Assembly (NCBI RefSeq): GCF_009729855.1
Contig: NZ_WODA01000022.1
Span: 1-64,000, forward strand
From: Agromyces luteolus
Lineage (GTDB): Bacteria > Actinomycetota > Actinomycetes > Actinomycetales > Microbacteriaceae
Length of the DNA stretch: 64,000 bases
Direction: 5' to 3'
The position numbers and the translations under genes are program-made. Positions 20,558-29,383 of the stretch are shown one piece after another. A model generated the notes under the pieces. The model was not told where the DNA came from and did not search any database. It worked only from the letters and a program-made list of their open reading frames with translations. How positions within the stretch are numbered: position 1 is the first letter of the stretch; the number at the start of each line of letters is the position of its first letter.

Positions 20558-20617
20558 GATGCTCCTTGGGACTGAAGGATCGGTACAGAAACAGCGTCTG
20601 GCGACGCCGATGTATCG

Positions 20618-20646
20618 ACCGTATTGCCCGCCCAGAGCGGAAACAA
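20618..20646 (-). promoter_or_regulatory. Candidate promoter of the binding-protein gene
   Basis: Reading the minus strand: TTGTTT (20641-20646), 17 bases, TACGGT (20618-20623). This would give a leader of about 55 bases containing the AAGGAG site. Confidence 0.45.
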
Positions 20647-20808
20647 GATTGCCTCGATCACAACCCGGTAACGCACACGGAATCGTTATCTGAGCGTCAT
20701 GGACGCGCGATTCTCCGCATGATTCCGGCGGTTCCGCCACGAAATCCGCCGCGGGCGCACCCTTCGAGGGCCGACGCTCCAGCCCCAGTACGGGGGCCTC
20801 GCGGGCAC

Positions 20809-21765
20809 TCAGACGGGCTCGAGGTTCGCGGCCCGCCGAGCGGCTCGAGCGCCTCGGACGAGGTCGAAGGTGAGGACGACGAGCGCGAGCCAGACGAGGC
20901 CGAAGCCCGCCCATCGCTCCGGCGGCATGGGCTCGCCGAGGACCACGACGCCCACCACGAACTGGATGAACGGCGCGAAGTACTGGATGAAGCCCATGTA
21001 GATCAGCGGGAGGCGCCGCGACGCGGCGGCGAAGAGCAGGAGCGGGATCGCGGTCACGGCGCCCGCCGAGAGCAGCAGCACGGTGTGCCATCCGCTCTGG
21101 GTGCCGATCGTGAGGCCGCCCGTCGACGCGACGACGACGAGGAGGACCACCGCGACCGGTGCGAGCCACGCGGTCTCGAGCGTGAGTCCCGAGACGGCGT
21201 CGACGCGGTGGCCGACCCGCTTCTTGATGAGCCCGTAGAAGCCGAAGCTGAACGCCAGGACGAGGGCGATCCACGGCATCTGCCCGTAGCCGAGCGCGAG
21301 GACGACCACGGCGACGATCGAGATCCCGACCGCCGTCCACTGCACGGCGTTGAGGCGCTCGCGGAGCACGATGACGCCCAGGAACACGGTCACGATCGGG
21401 TTGATGAAGTAGCCGAGTGCCGCCTCGACGACCTGCCCGGTGACCGCGGCGAACACGTACGTGAGCCAATTGGCGAAGATGAGCACGCCGGCGAGGCCCA
21501 TGATCAGGACGACCCGCCGGTCGCGCAGCAGGGCGCGGAACGCGCGCCACGTTCGCGTCACGGCGATGAGGACGGCGCAGAAGACGAGCGAGAGCAGGAT
21601 GCGCAGTGCAACGATCTCGACCGGCCCGCTCGGAGCGAGGGCGATGAAATAGACGGGGAGGAAACCCCACAGCGCGTAGGCGGAGACGGCGTAGGCGAGG
21701 CCCGCGCGATTCACGCCCTCTGGCCCGACGCGCACCGGCGCCTCGGTGGACGGAGCGAATGACAC
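20809..21765 (-). CDS. rarD: RarD-type EamA family transporter
   Basis: 318 residues, ten predicted helices in two EamA halves. The N-terminus AYALWGFLPVYF and the stretch GYFINPIVTVFLGVIVLRERL are typical of the RarD branch of drug/metabolite transporters. The substrate is unknown. GTG 21765 lies six bases after TAGGCT, implying a leaderless mRNA. The symbol reflects family only. Confidence 0.88.
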   Translation of the reverse strand: MSFAPSTEAPVRVGPEGVNRAGLAYAVSAYALWGFLPVYFIALAPSGPVEIVALRILLSLVFCAVLIAVTRTWRAFRALLRDRRVVLIMGLAGVLIFANWLTYVFAAVTGQVVEAALGYFINPIVTVFLGVIVLRERLNAVQWTAVGISIVAVVVLALGYGQMPWIALVLAFSFGFYGLIKKRVGHRVDAVSGLTLETAWLAPVAVVLLVVVASTGGLTIGTQSGWHTVLLLSAGAVTAIPLLLFAAASRRLPLIYMGFIQYFAPFIQFVVGVVVLGEPMPPERWAGFGLVWLALVVLTFDLVRGARAARRAANLEPV

Positions 21766-21771
21766 CGTGTC

Positions 21772-21777
21772 AGCCTA
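21772..21777 (-). promoter_or_regulatory. Leaderless -10 element of rarD
   Basis: Minus-strand TAGGCT, six bases, GTG. Confidence 0.5.
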
Positions 21778-21883
21778 CGCGCGACCTCCGACGCTCCGTG
21801 GCGCGCGGGCTGCCGACCTCCGTCGAGATCCCGCCGCGGGTGCGCGGGTCGACGCGGCTCGGCCGGAGTCCGGAGACGACGAC

Positions 21884-21914
21884 GCGGCCCGGATGCCAGT
21901 GGCATCCGGGCCGC
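21884..21914 (-). terminator. Terminator of groES
   Basis: GCGGCCC-GGATGCC pairs with GGCATCC-GGGCCGC (14-bp perfect stem, three-base loop AGT), 17 bases after the groES stop. It is another hairpin built on the GGATGCC word. Confidence 0.75.
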
Positions 21915-21930
21915 GGGATGTCGGTGTCGA

Positions 21931-22227
21931 CTAGCGGACGACGACCGCGAGCACGTCGCGGGCCGACAGCACGAGGAAGTCCTCGCCGCCGAACTTGACC
22001 TCGGTACCGCCGTACTTGGAGTAGATCACCTTGTCGCCGACGGCCACGTCGAGCGGGACTCGGTTTCCGTTGTCGTCGATGCGGCCCGGGCCGACCGCCA
22101 CGACCTCGCCCTCCTGGGGCTTCTCCTTGGCGGTGTCGGGGATGACCAGGCCGGAGGCGGTGGTCTGCTCGGCCTCGACCTGCTTGATGACGATGCGATC
22201 CTCGAGCGGCTTGATGGAAACCGACAC
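21931..22227 (-). CDS. groES: Co-chaperonin GroES
   Basis: 98 residues, normal length. Beta-barrel subunit of the heptameric lid of GroEL. The mobile loop that binds GroEL is at about 17-34 ([13 protein letters not shown]), and the dome loop contains [10 protein letters not shown] terminator follows directly and no groEL is adjacent, so the chaperonin gene must lie elsewhere. The upstream region has a sigma-70-type promoter inside two CIRCE-type inverted repeats, indicating heat-shock control by HrcA. Confidence 0.98.
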   Translation of the reverse strand: MSVSIKPLEDRIVIKQVEAEQTTASGLVIPDTAKEKPQEGEVVAVGPGRIDDNGNRVPLDVAVGDKVIYSKYGGTEVKFGGEDFLVLSARDVLAVVVR

Positions 22228-22257
22228 GGTTGACCTCTTTCTTGACGAAGACTGGGG

Positions 22258-22284
22258 TTAGCAGCCTCTGAGTGAGAGTGCTAA
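22258..22284 (-). promoter_or_regulatory. CIRCE-like HrcA operator 1 (one arm degenerate)
   Basis: TTAGCAGCC, nine bases, GAGTGCTAA. The second arm is perfect CIRCE and the first differs at two of nine positions from TTAGCACTC. It lies just downstream of the predicted groES transcription start. Confidence 0.8.
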
Positions 22285-22288
22285 AGGG

Positions 22289-22317
22289 AGTCTATGGCGG
22301 TTCTGGCACTCGTGCAA
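22289..22317 (-). promoter_or_regulatory. groES promoter
   Basis: Minus-strand TTGCAC (22312-22317), exactly 17 bases, TAGACT (22289-22294). The -35 box lies within the spacer of operator 2, so repressor binding there would block RNA polymerase. Confidence 0.75.
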
Positions 22318-22329
22318 CGTGAGTGCCAG
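22303..22329 (-). promoter_or_regulatory. CIRCE-type HrcA operator 2 (perfect inverted repeat)
   Basis: CTGGCACTC, nine bases, GAGTGCCAG: perfect 9-9-9 symmetry with the CIRCE core. It covers the groES -35 box and ends 15 bases before the -10 of the divergent methyltransferase gene. Confidence 0.82.
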
Positions 22330-22344
22330 CGGATGCCGCGGTGC

Positions 22345-22350
22345 TAGCGT
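22345..22350 (+). promoter_or_regulatory. Leaderless -10 element of the methyltransferase gene
   Basis: TAGCGT, six bases, GTG at 22357. Its -35 region would fall at the end of CIRCE operator 2. Confidence 0.5.
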
Positions 22351-22356
22351 GTCGGC

Positions 22357-23544
22357 GTGGAACGCGACGAGCTGGTGAGGCTGCTCTCTGCCGAGGGGCT
22401 CTCGCTGCTCGACTCCCTGCCGCCCTACTCGACGAAGGCCGATGTGGTGAAGACCGTCGCCGACCTCCGCAAGCAGGGCCACGATCCCGGCCTCGTCGCG
22501 GCCGTGCTCAGCCAGTCGCGGCTGCGGGCCAGGGCGCGCCCGAAGTTCGGCGAGTTCGCCGACCGCATGCTCTTCACCGAGCCCGGCCTCGAGCAGGCGA
22601 CCCGGTTGCGGGTCGCGGCGCTGCACGCCGGTCGGTTCGCTCGCGCCGGGCTCCGGCACGTGGCGGACCTGGGGTGCGGCATCGGCGGCGACGCGCTGGC
22701 CCTGGCCGCGGTCGACCTGGAGGTGACCGCCGCCGAGGCCGACGAGGTCACCGCCGCCGTCGCCGCGTTCAACCTGACCCCCTTCCCGAAGGTGCGCGTG
22801 CTCCACGCCCGGGCCGAGGACGTCTCCCTCGGCGGCATCGACGCCGCATGGCTCGATCCGGCACGACGCACCACCTCCGGCGGCACCACGACGAGGCTCG
22901 CGGATGCCGCCGACTACTCCCCGTCCCTCGACTTCGTGTTCGGCCTCGCCGAGCGGATGCCGGCGGGCGTGAAGCTCGGGCCCGGCACCGATCGCGACGT
23001 CGTCCCCGACGGCGCCGAGGCGCAGTGGGTGTCGGTCGACGGCGACGTCGTCGAACTCGTCGTGTGGACGGGCGCGCTCGCCCGTGCGGGCATCGGTCGC
23101 GCGGCGCTCGTGATCCGTGGAGACGGCGCGCAGGAGCTGGTCGCGCGTGCCGACAGCGAGGACGCACCGGTCGGTCCGCTCGGCGACTACCTCTACGAGC
23201 CCGACGGAGCCGTCATCCGCGCGCGCCTCATCGGCGACCTCGCCCGATCGATGGGTGCCTGGATGCTGAGCGAGGGCATCGCCTACCTGACCGGGGACCG
23301 CGAGGTCGACACGCCCTTCGCAACGGGCTTCCGGGTGGTCGAGCGTCTCCCGGCCGACGAGCGCAGCCTCCGGCGCGCGCTGCAGGAACGCGGCGTCGGC
23401 ACGCTCGAGATCAAGAAGCGCGGGGTCGACGTCGACCCGGCAGCGCTCCGGACCCGCCTGAAGCTCAAGGGCGACGTCTCGGCGACCGTCGTGCTCACGC
23501 GCGAGGAGGGCCGCCACGTCGCGATCCTCGTGGAACGGCTCTGA
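22357..23544 (+). CDS. Class I SAM-dependent methyltransferase with THUMP-like C-terminal domain
   Basis: 395 residues from GTG. The SAM-binding glycine motif is DLGCGIGGDALALA at about 107-120; AEADEV is the acidic post-beta-2 residue; AAWLDPARRT replaces the usual catalytic DPPY-type motif. The C-terminus (GTLEIKKRGVDVDP, VSATVVLTREEG) matches a THUMP-like domain, suggesting an RNA substrate. Exact activity unknown. Divergent from groES, and the shared 129-bp region carries both CIRCE operators, so it may also feel heat-shock control. Confidence 0.82.
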   Translation: MERDELVRLLSAEGLSLLDSLPPYSTKADVVKTVADLRKQGHDPGLVAAVLSQSRLRARARPKFGEFADRMLFTEPGLEQATRLRVAALHAGRFARAGLRHVADLGCGIGGDALALAAVDLEVTAAEADEVTAAVAAFNLTPFPKVRVLHARAEDVSLGGIDAAWLDPARRTTSGGTTTRLADAADYSPSLDFVFGLAERMPAGVKLGPGTDRDVVPDGAEAQWVSVDGDVVELVVWTGALARAGIGRAALVIRGDGAQELVARADSEDAPVGPLGDYLYEPDGAVIRARLIGDLARSMGAWMLSEGIAYLTGDREVDTPFATGFRVVERLPADERSLRRALQERGVGTLEIKKRGVDVDPAALRTRLKLKGDVSATVVLTREEGRHVAILVERL

Positions 23545-23572
23545 ACGGCCGCGACCCGGCCCGCGAGCGGCG

Positions 23573-24106
23573 TCAGGCCGTCGGCAGCGCGCCGAAGACG
23601 ATGGCGTAGTACCCCAGCCAGACCCCCGAGAACACGAGGCCGGCCACGCCCGTGCCGATGGCGATGAACGCAAGGATCCGGCCGTGCTCCTCGCGGCGGA
23701 GCCCGAGGACGCCGAACACGATCGCCGCGACCGACAGGGGGAACATCCAGCCGACGAAGAGCGAGGCGATGGCGCCGATCGAGCCGACGACCGCGCCGAC
23801 CTGGCTGTAGACGCGGCGCTGCTCCTCCTCGTCCTCGTACTCCGTCTCGAGCGGCTCGGGGACCGGTCGTCCGACCGCGAGCAGCTGCCCGGTGGGGAGT
23901 CCGTGGAGGGCGCCGGTGTCGTACGGGACGTCGAACTCGCGGTCGGGAGCGGGCGGCGGCGCGTCGGCCGACGGCCGGCGCGCGGGGTCGATCGGCGCAG
24001 GCCGGACGGCGGCATCGGGCGCCCGGGCGCCCGCCTCCGGCACGGGGTCCGTCCCGGGGTCGTCCGTGCCGGGATCGTCCGATCGCGGGGGTCGCTCGTC
24101 GGTCAC
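23573..24106 (-). CDS. Membrane protein with long Pro/Ala/Asp-rich N-terminus (DUF4190-like)
   Basis: 177 residues. The first 100 are hydrophilic and disordered-looking (repeated DDPGTD, APPPAPD), the rest is two or three hydrophobic helices (GAIASLFVGWMFPLSVAAIVFG, split by LRREEHGR, then a glycine-rich helix). This resembles DUF4190-type small membrane proteins. Function unknown. It follows the next upstream gene after nine bases, so the pair is probably one unit. Confidence 0.65.
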   Translation of the reverse strand: MTDERPPRSDDPGTDDPGTDPVPEAGARAPDAAVRPAPIDPARRPSADAPPPAPDREFDVPYDTGALHGLPTGQLLAVGRPVPEPLETEYEDEEEQRRVYSQVGAVVGSIGAIASLFVGWMFPLSVAAIVFGVLGLRREEHGRILAFIAIGTGVAGLVFSGVWLGYYAIVFGALPTA

Positions 24107-24115
24107 GTGGTCGCC

Positions 24116-24862
24116 TCAGTAGCCGTAACGGCCGCCGATCGAGAACAGCATCCCCCAGAGGAGGAACGAGATGAGCGCGATGCCGACGCCGACGAAGCCG
24201 AGGATCATGCCCGTCAGCCACATGCCCTTCGCGGCGGGCTCCTTCGTGCGGCCGAGGAAGCCCAGGACGATCGCCGCGGCCGGGACGAAGAGCTGCAGCA
24301 CGCCGCCGACGAACGGGATGAACACGACCGGCGATCCGATGACGCCGATGATGCCGGCGATGAGCGAGATCAGGCTGAGCACGGGCGTCGGCTTCGCCGG
24401 GGCGGGGGCGTACCCCGCCGCGCCGTACCCGCCGTATCCGCCGGTCGGCGGCACCGACCCGGCACCGGCGGCCGCGCTCGGCGGTGCGGTGTCGAAGGGC
24501 CCGCCGACGGGCGGCGCAGCGGCGGACGGGGCCCCGTACGGAGTGGCCGGCGCGCCGGGAGCGGCCGGCGGCACGGGCGGCGCAGGGGGCGGAGGCGGCG
24601 GCACGGGCGCACCCGGCACCTCGGGCGCAGCCGGCGGCTCGGGCGCGCCCGGCGGCTCGGGGCTCACGGGAGGCACGGGCGCCTCCGGCGGCTGCGGCAC
24701 GGGCTCCGCAGGCACCGTCGGCTCGACGGGCTCCGCAGGCACCGTCGGTTCGACGGGCTCCGCAGGCACGGTGGGCTCGGCCGGCTCCACCGGGACCGTC
24801 GGTTCCGTCGGCGTCGGCGGTGCCGGCTCCTTCGGCTGGTCCGGGTTGGTGGGATCGCTCAT
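24116..24862 (-). CDS. Proline-rich repeat membrane protein (DUF4190-like)
   Basis: 248 residues. About 1-145 is built of Pro-Glu-Val-Ala repeats, including three to four copies of EPTVPAEPVEP-type units, then Ala/Pro/Gly/Tyr-rich sequence (YGGYGAAGYAP). Residues 160-248 form three hydrophobic segments with FLGRTKEPAAKGMWLTG between the last two. The cytoplasmic proline-rich arm plus DUF4190-like helices recalls actinobacterial envelope proteins, but no function is known. Confidence 0.7.
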   Translation of the reverse strand: MSDPTNPDQPKEPAPPTPTEPTVPVEPAEPTVPAEPVEPTVPAEPVEPTVPAEPVPQPPEAPVPPVSPEPPGAPEPPAAPEVPGAPVPPPPPPAPPVPPAAPGAPATPYGAPSAAAPPVGGPFDTAPPSAAAGAGSVPPTGGYGGYGAAGYAPAPAKPTPVLSLISLIAGIIGVIGSPVVFIPFVGGVLQLFVPAAAIVLGFLGRTKEPAAKGMWLTGMILGFVGVGIALISFLLWGMLFSIGGRYGY

Positions 24863-24890
24863 GCCGAGCCCCTTCCGTGCTGCGGGTGGA

Positions 24891-25253
24891 TCAGTAGGTG
24901 GTGACGGTGCCGCTGCTGATCGCGGCGCCGATGATCGCGAACCAGACGATCGCGAAGATGATGCCGACCACCAGGCCGATGTAGCCGATGACCAGGCCCG
25001 CGATCGCGAGGCCGCGGCCCTGCTCGCCGGTCTTCTTGATCTGGTTCAGCGCGATGTGGCCGGTGATGATGGCGACGAGCGAGATGAAGAACGCCGACAC
25101 CAGCGAGACGATGGCGAGGACGTTGGTCTTCTGCGTCGCCGGGGCACCGTACGACGGGGTCGCGCCGTACGACGGCGCCGGCTGCGCCGGCGGAGCCGGG
25201 GGCGGCGGCGGGACGTTCGACGCGTTCGGATCGGGCGTGTTGGGGTCGGTCAT
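24891..25253 (-). CDS. DUF4190 domain membrane protein
   Basis: 120 residues from the ATG at 25253 (AGAGG upstream). Residues 1-42 are Pro/Ala/Tyr-rich (two SYGA-type repeats); two helices follow with the classic DUF4190 motif GHIALNQIKKTGEQGRGLAIAG. Upstream open frame has no similarity. First of three similar proteins in a row; a good promoter precedes it. Function unknown. Confidence 0.8.
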   Translation of the reverse strand: MTDPNTPDPNASNVPPPPPAPPAQPAPSYGATPSYGAPATQKTNVLAIVSLVSAFFISLVAIITGHIALNQIKKTGEQGRGLAIAGLVIGYIGLVVGIIFAIVWFAIIGAAISSGTVTTY

Positions 25254-25289
25254 GGTGCGGTTTCCTCTCGTGCAAGCGCGGACCCGGCC

Positions 25290-25318
25290 ATGCTGGCAGC
25301 GCCGCGGGATGCTGTCAA
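25290..25318 (-). promoter_or_regulatory. Promoter of the DUF4190-like cluster
   Basis: Minus-strand TTGACA (25313-25318), 17 bases, CAGCAT (25290-25295), about 36 bases before the ATG. Confidence 0.55.
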
Positions 25319-25430
25319 CGCTCGCGACGCGGGTCGTCTCCCCCCACGATCGCGGGGTTCTCCGCTCACCATAGCGCCCGCCGCCACGGTCCGGCGCGGG
25401 CACAAGTGCCCATGGCGATCTCGCCGGGGA

Positions 25431-26480
25431 TCAGCTCTGGATGTCCGTCACCGGGAGCGTCGAATCCGCGCCGAACTCCAGCGACGACGGCTCGTGCCCG
25501 GCCATGACGAGGCGTGCGCCGAGTGCGGCGATCATCGCGCCGTTGTCGGTGCAGAGCGACAGCGGCGGGATGCGCAGCGCGATGCCCGCGGCATCCGCCC
25601 TGGCCTCGGCCACCTCGCGCAGCCGACGGTTCGCCACGACGCCGCCGCCGAGCAGCAGGCGGGGCACGCCGAGGTCGGTGCACGCCGCGATCGCCTTCGA
25701 CACGAGCACGTCGACGACCGCCTCGCGGAAGCTCGCGGCGACGTCGGCCAGCGGCACCGGCTCGCCCGCGGCCTCGCGCTGCTCGACCCACCGCGCGACC
25801 GCGGTCTTCAGCCCCGAGAACGAGAAGTCGTACCGGTGCCGGTCGAGGTCCTTCGGCCGCGTGAGTCCGCGCGGGAACCGGATGGCGTCGGGGTCGCCGC
25901 CGACGGCGGCGCGGTCGATCTCGGGGCCGCCCGGGTAGGGCAGGCCGAGGAGCCGCGCGACCTTGTCGAACGCCTCGCCCGCGGCGTCGTCGATGGTCTC
26001 GCCGAGGAGCTCGACGTCGGAGTCGAGGTCGCGCACGAGCAGCAGCGAGGTGTGCCCGCCCGAGACGAGCAGCGCCACGCTCGGCGTCTCGAGCGGGCGG
26101 TCGCCGATGAGGTCGGCGCCGACGTGCCCGACGAGGTGGTTCACCGCGTACACGGGCTTCTCGAGCGAGAGCGCGAGCGCCTTCGCGGCGCCGACGCCGA
26201 CCATGAGCGCGCCGGCGAGGCCGGGCCCGTTCGTCACGGCGACCGCGTCGAGGTCGTCGAGGGCGACGGATGCCTCGTCGAGTGCGGCCCGGATGGTCGG
26301 GCCGAGCGCCTCGAGGTGGGCCCGCGCGGCGACCTCGGGCACGACGCCGCCGTAGCGGGCGTGCTCGTCCATCGACGACGCGATCGCGTTGGCGAGGAGC
26401 TCGGTGCCGCGGACGATGCCGACCCCGGTCTCGTCGCACGAGGTCTCGATGCCGAGCACGAGCGGCGCGTCGCGGTTCAC
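25431..26480 (-). CDS. tsaD: tRNA N6-adenosine threonylcarbamoyltransferase TsaD
   Basis: Transfers the threonylcarbamoyl group to A37 of tRNAs reading ANN codons, acting with TsaB and TsaE. 349 residues, ASKHA fold. [13 protein letters not shown] starts the phosphate loop, [10 protein letters not shown] holds the metal-binding histidines, [12 protein letters not shown] and [10 protein letters not shown] are conserved. Starts inside the stop of rimI (ATGA). Last gene of tsaB-rimI-tsaD. Confidence 0.97.
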   Translation of the reverse strand: MNRDAPLVLGIETSCDETGVGIVRGTELLANAIASSMDEHARYGGVVPEVAARAHLEALGPTIRAALDEASVALDDLDAVAVTNGPGLAGALMVGVGAAKALALSLEKPVYAVNHLVGHVGADLIGDRPLETPSVALLVSGGHTSLLLVRDLDSDVELLGETIDDAAGEAFDKVARLLGLPYPGGPEIDRAAVGGDPDAIRFPRGLTRPKDLDRHRYDFSFSGLKTAVARWVEQREAAGEPVPLADVAASFREAVVDVLVSKAIAACTDLGVPRLLLGGGVVANRRLREVAEARADAAGIALRIPPLSLCTDNGAMIAALGARLVMAGHEPSSLEFGADSTLPVTDIQS

Positions 26481-27028
26481 TGCGGTCCTCCTGCGGGGGC
26501 GTTCGCCGGGTCGGTTGACCCGGGCTCCGTGCGCTCGAGCACGTCGGCCGCCGGGCGCGTCACGGCGGGCGGCACGTCGAGCCGCATGGCGATCGCGTCG
26601 ACCCCGTCGGGTTGGTAGTACCCGCGCCGCACGCCGATCTCGACGAAGCCGAGCGAGTCGTAGAGGCCGCGTGCGACGGGATTGTCGGCGCGCACCTCGA
26701 GGAACACCTCGGCGGCCCCGCGTCGTCGGGCCTCGTCGATGAGCGCGTGCATGAGCGCGCGCCCGAGGCCGCTGCCGCGATGCGCGCCGTCGACGGCGAT
26801 GGTCTGGATGTCGCCCTGCCCGGCGCCGCGAGGGGCGAGCAGCCCGGCGTAGGCGACGGGCTCGTCGGGCCGCGCGTCGTCGACGGCGACGAGGTAGTAC
26901 GCGTGGGCCGACTCGAGCTCGCTCCGCATCGCGCTCGCGGGCCAGGCGTCGGTCGCGAACGTGGCCCGTTCGAGCCGCATGATCGCGTCGAGGTCGTCGC
27001 GGCGCGCGCGGCGCAGCATGAGGCTCAT
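26477..27028 (-). CDS. rimI: Ribosomal-protein-alanine N-acetyltransferase RimI (GNAT)
   Basis: 183 residues. GNAT fold with the acetyl-CoA loop [15 protein letters not shown] and the C-terminal signature [17 protein letters not shown]. RimI acetylates the N-terminus of S18. It sits between tsaB and tsaD with four-base ATGA overlaps at both ends. About 30 extra residues follow the domain. A second ATG nine bases inside is possible. Confidence 0.9.
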   Translation of the reverse strand: MSLMLRRARRDDLDAIMRLERATFATDAWPASAMRSELESAHAYYLVAVDDARPDEPVAYAGLLAPRGAGQGDIQTIAVDGAHRGSGLGRALMHALIDEARRRGAAEVFLEVRADNPVARGLYDSLGFVEIGVRRGYYQPDGVDAIAMRLDVPPAVTRPAADVLERTEPGSTDPANAPAGGPQ

Positions 27029-27645
27029 CGGAGCACCCGCTTGCCCGCCGACGGCGTCACGTCGGGCGCTCGAAGGTAGAGCGCCTCGTCGTCGGCGATC
27101 GGCAGCCGCCCGGCGGCATGGGCGAATTCGGCGACGAGCCCGAGGGAACCGGCCGAGACGGTGTCGGCATCGAGGCGGATGCCGCGGGGCGCGGGCACCG
27201 CGTCCCGCGGCTCGAGTCGCGGCACGGCGAGCCGGACGGGCAATCCGTCGTCGTCGAGGCCGTCGTAGTCGCTGACGGCGGATTCGCGGCGCCGGGCGTC
27301 GGTGACGACCTGGAGGAGTCCGGAGCCGCCCGCCGCGTACCACGCGTGCGCGATCGCGTCGTGGCTGACCACCGGCACCACCGGGCGTCCGATGCCCAGC
27401 GCGAACGCGCGCGCCGCGGCGATGCCGACGCGCAGGCCCGTGAACGGTCCCGGGCCCATCCCCGAGGCGACGCCGGACAGGTCGGCCGGGCGGACCCCTA
27501 CGCGCCCGAGCACGTCGCGGATCCCGTCGCCGATGAGCTCGGCGTGGCGCATGGTGTCGTTCGTGCCGGTCTCGGCGAGGATCCCGCCGTCGAGGTCGAC
27601 CACGGCGACGCTCGTCCCGGTGGACGTGTCGATCGCGAGGAGCAT
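27025..27645 (-). CDS. tsaB: tRNA threonylcarbamoyladenosine biosynthesis protein TsaB
   Basis: 206 residues, inactive ASKHA partner of Tsa[17 protein letters not shown] at the N-terminus and [20 protein letters not shown] are diagnostic. First gene of the unit; the ATG is six bases after TAGGCT, pointing to a leaderless mRNA. Confidence 0.93.
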   Translation of the reverse strand: MLLAIDTSTGTSVAVVDLDGGILAETGTNDTMRHAELIGDGIRDVLGRVGVRPADLSGVASGMGPGPFTGLRVGIAAARAFALGIGRPVVPVVSHDAIAHAWYAAGGSGLLQVVTDARRRESAVSDYDGLDDDGLPVRLAVPRLEPRDAVPAPRGIRLDADTVSAGSLGLVAEFAHAAGRLPIADDEALYLRAPDVTPSAGKRVLR

Positions 27646-27651
27646 GCGTCA

Positions 27652-27657
27652 AGCCTA
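27652..27657 (-). promoter_or_regulatory. Leaderless -10 element of tsaB-rimI-tsaD
   Basis: Minus-strand TAGGCT, six bases, ATG. No clear -35 box. Confidence 0.5.
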
Positions 27658-27707
27658 GAGGCGTGCCGCCGAGCGCCCGCCGGGAACGGGCCGGGCCCCG
27701 GCGGCGA

Positions 27708-28247
27708 TCAGTCCTCCAGCTGGGGCTGCACGGCGAAGGGCGTCCCGGCCCAGCGCGGTCCGTGCCCGCGCAGCTCGACGGTCCGCGGCTCGTCGTCGTC
27801 GAGGTCGGCCTCCGGCGCGGCCAAGGACCCGTCCGCGGGATCGTCGGCGCCGCCGGGGCCGTGGCCGCGACGCCGGCTGATGACCACCTCGAGCCAGGAC
27901 TCGCTGACGTCGTCGAGCAGGCCGGCTCCCCACTCGGCCACGACGACCGAGTTGGCGAAGTCGAGGTCGAGGTCCTCGAGCTCCGCGGCGCCGGCGAGGC
28001 GGTACGCGTCGACGTGCACGAGCGGCGCGCCGCCGACGAGGCTCGGGTGGGTGCGTGCGAGCACGAAGGTCGGGCTCTGCACCGGGCCGCGGACGCCGAG
28101 GCCCGCGCCGATCCCGCGTGTGAGCGTCGTCTTCCCGGCGCCGAGCGGGCCGGTGAGCACGACGAGGTCGCCGGCGCGGAACGTGCGGCCGAGCTCGCGG
28201 CCGAGCTCCTCCATCGCCTCGGTGTCGGGGACCGACCGGCGCATCAC
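27708..28247 (-). CDS. tsaE: tRNA threonylcarbamoyladenosine biosynthesis ATPase TsaE
   Basis: 179 residues. P-loop [16 protein letters not shown] at about 33-48, then [10 protein letters not shown] and HVDAYRLAG. Powers the TsaB-TsaD cycle. About 45 C-terminal residues (acidic, then [14 protein letters not shown]) extend past the normal domain. Overlaps alr by four bases. Confidence 0.93.
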   Translation of the reverse strand: MMRRSVPDTEAMEELGRELGRTFRAGDLVVLTGPLGAGKTTLTRGIGAGLGVRGPVQSPTFVLARTHPSLVGGAPLVHVDAYRLAGAAELEDLDLDFANSVVVAEWGAGLLDDVSESWLEVVISRRRGHGPGGADDPADGSLAAPEADLDDDEPRTVELRGHGPRWAGTPFAVQPQLED

Positions 28248-29383
28248 ACGCCTCCGACGTGGGTGCGCGGCACGCGCGGCCCGATGCGGGTGACGATCTC
28301 GTAGCCGATCGTGTCGGCGGCGTCACCCCAGTCGTCCGCCGACGGCGCGCCGCCCGCGGGGTCGCCGAAGAGCACGACCTCGTCGCCGACGGCGACCTCG
28401 GCCTCCCCCACGTCGACCAGGAACTGGTCCATCGCGATCCGGCCGGCGATCCGGTGACGGGCGCCGTGGATCATGACCTCGGCGCGCCCGGACGCCTGCC
28501 GCGGCACGCCGTCGGCGTACCCGAGCGGGACGAGCGCGAGCGTGGTCGGACGCGACGCGCGCCAGGTGTGGCCGTACGAGGCACCGGTGCCGGGCTCGAC
28601 GCGACGCACGGCCGCGACGCGTCCGCGAAGGGTCATCACGGGCGTCAGGCCGAGCTCTGCGGCCGTCGTCCCGTCCCCGAAGGGCGGCACGCCGTAGATG
28701 CCGATGCCGATCCGCACCATGTCCAGTCGCGCCTCGGGCATGCGCAGGGCCGCGGCCGTGGACGCGAGGTGGCGGACCTCCGGCGCGAGGCCGGCGCGCT
28801 CGGCGGCGGCGACGCCGTCGACGAACGCGGCGAGCTGCGCGGCGTCCTCGTCGGGCGAGGTGTTGGCGAGGTGGCTGAAGAGGCCGCGGACCCGCACGCG
28901 GCCCTCCACCTCGAGCTTCGCCGCGCGTGCCACGACGTCGTCCCAGTCGGCGCGGAGGATGCCGTTCCGGCTGAGGCCCGTGTCGAGCTTGAGGTGCACG
29001 TTCGCGATGCGACGGGCGGATGCCGCGGCATCCGCCATGGCCTCGAGCTGGGCGAGCGACGAGGCGCCGAGGTCGACGTCGCGGGCGATCGCGGCGTCGA
29101 AGCGCGCGGCGGGATCGTGCAGCCAGGCGAGGACCGGGGCCTCGATCCCCGCGTCGCGCAACGCGAGCGCCTCGTCGAGGTCGGCGACCCCGAGACGGTC
29201 GGCGCCGCCCGCGAGCGCGGCGCGGGCGACGTGCTCCGCGCCGTGGCCGTAGGCGTCCGCCTTCACGACGGCCATGACGCCCGCCGGCGCGACGGTCGCG
29301 GCGAGCGCGGCGACGTTGTCGCGCACGGCGTCGAGGTCGATGACGGCCTCGCGGAACGGCGATCGGACGTGGCGGGGGTTCAC
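28244..29383 (-). CDS. alr: Alanine racemase
   Basis: Interconverts L- and D-alanine for peptidoglycan. 379 residues, fold-type III PLP enzyme. The Schiff-base lysine is Lys41 in VVKADAYGHG; the opposing tyrosine lies in GASYGHTW; LVPLGYADGVPR is conserved. Coupled to acpS upstream and tsaE downstream by ATGA overlaps. Its coding sequence contains a 22-base perfect palindrome (29016-29037) also found in the liv terminator. Confidence 0.96.
   Translation of the reverse strand: MNPRHVRSPFREAVIDLDAVRDNVAALAATVAPAGVMAVVKADAYGHGAEHVARAALAGGADRLGVADLDEALALRDAGIEAPVLAWLHDPAARFDAAIARDVDLGASSLAQLEAMADAAASARRIANVHLKLDTGLSRNGILRADWDDVVARAAKLEVEGRVRVRGLFSHLANTSPDEDAAQLAAFVDGVAAAERAGLAPEVRHLASTAAALRMPEARLDMVRIGIGIYGVPPFGDGTTAAELGLTPVMTLRGRVAAVRRVEPGTGASYGHTWRASRPTTLALVPLGYADGVPRQASGRAEVMIHGARHRIAGRIAMDQFLVDVGEAEVAVGDEVVLFGDPAGGAPSADDWGDAADTIGYEIVTRIGPRVPRTHVGGV
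29016..29037. repeat. 22-base perfect palindrome inside alr
   Basis: Core GGATGCCGCGGCATCC with GGC/GCC flanks, encoding Ala-Asp-Ala-Ala-Ala-Ser-Ala on the minus strand. Identical to the centre of the liv operon terminator at 18633-18660, though here it is coding. Confidence 0.8.
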
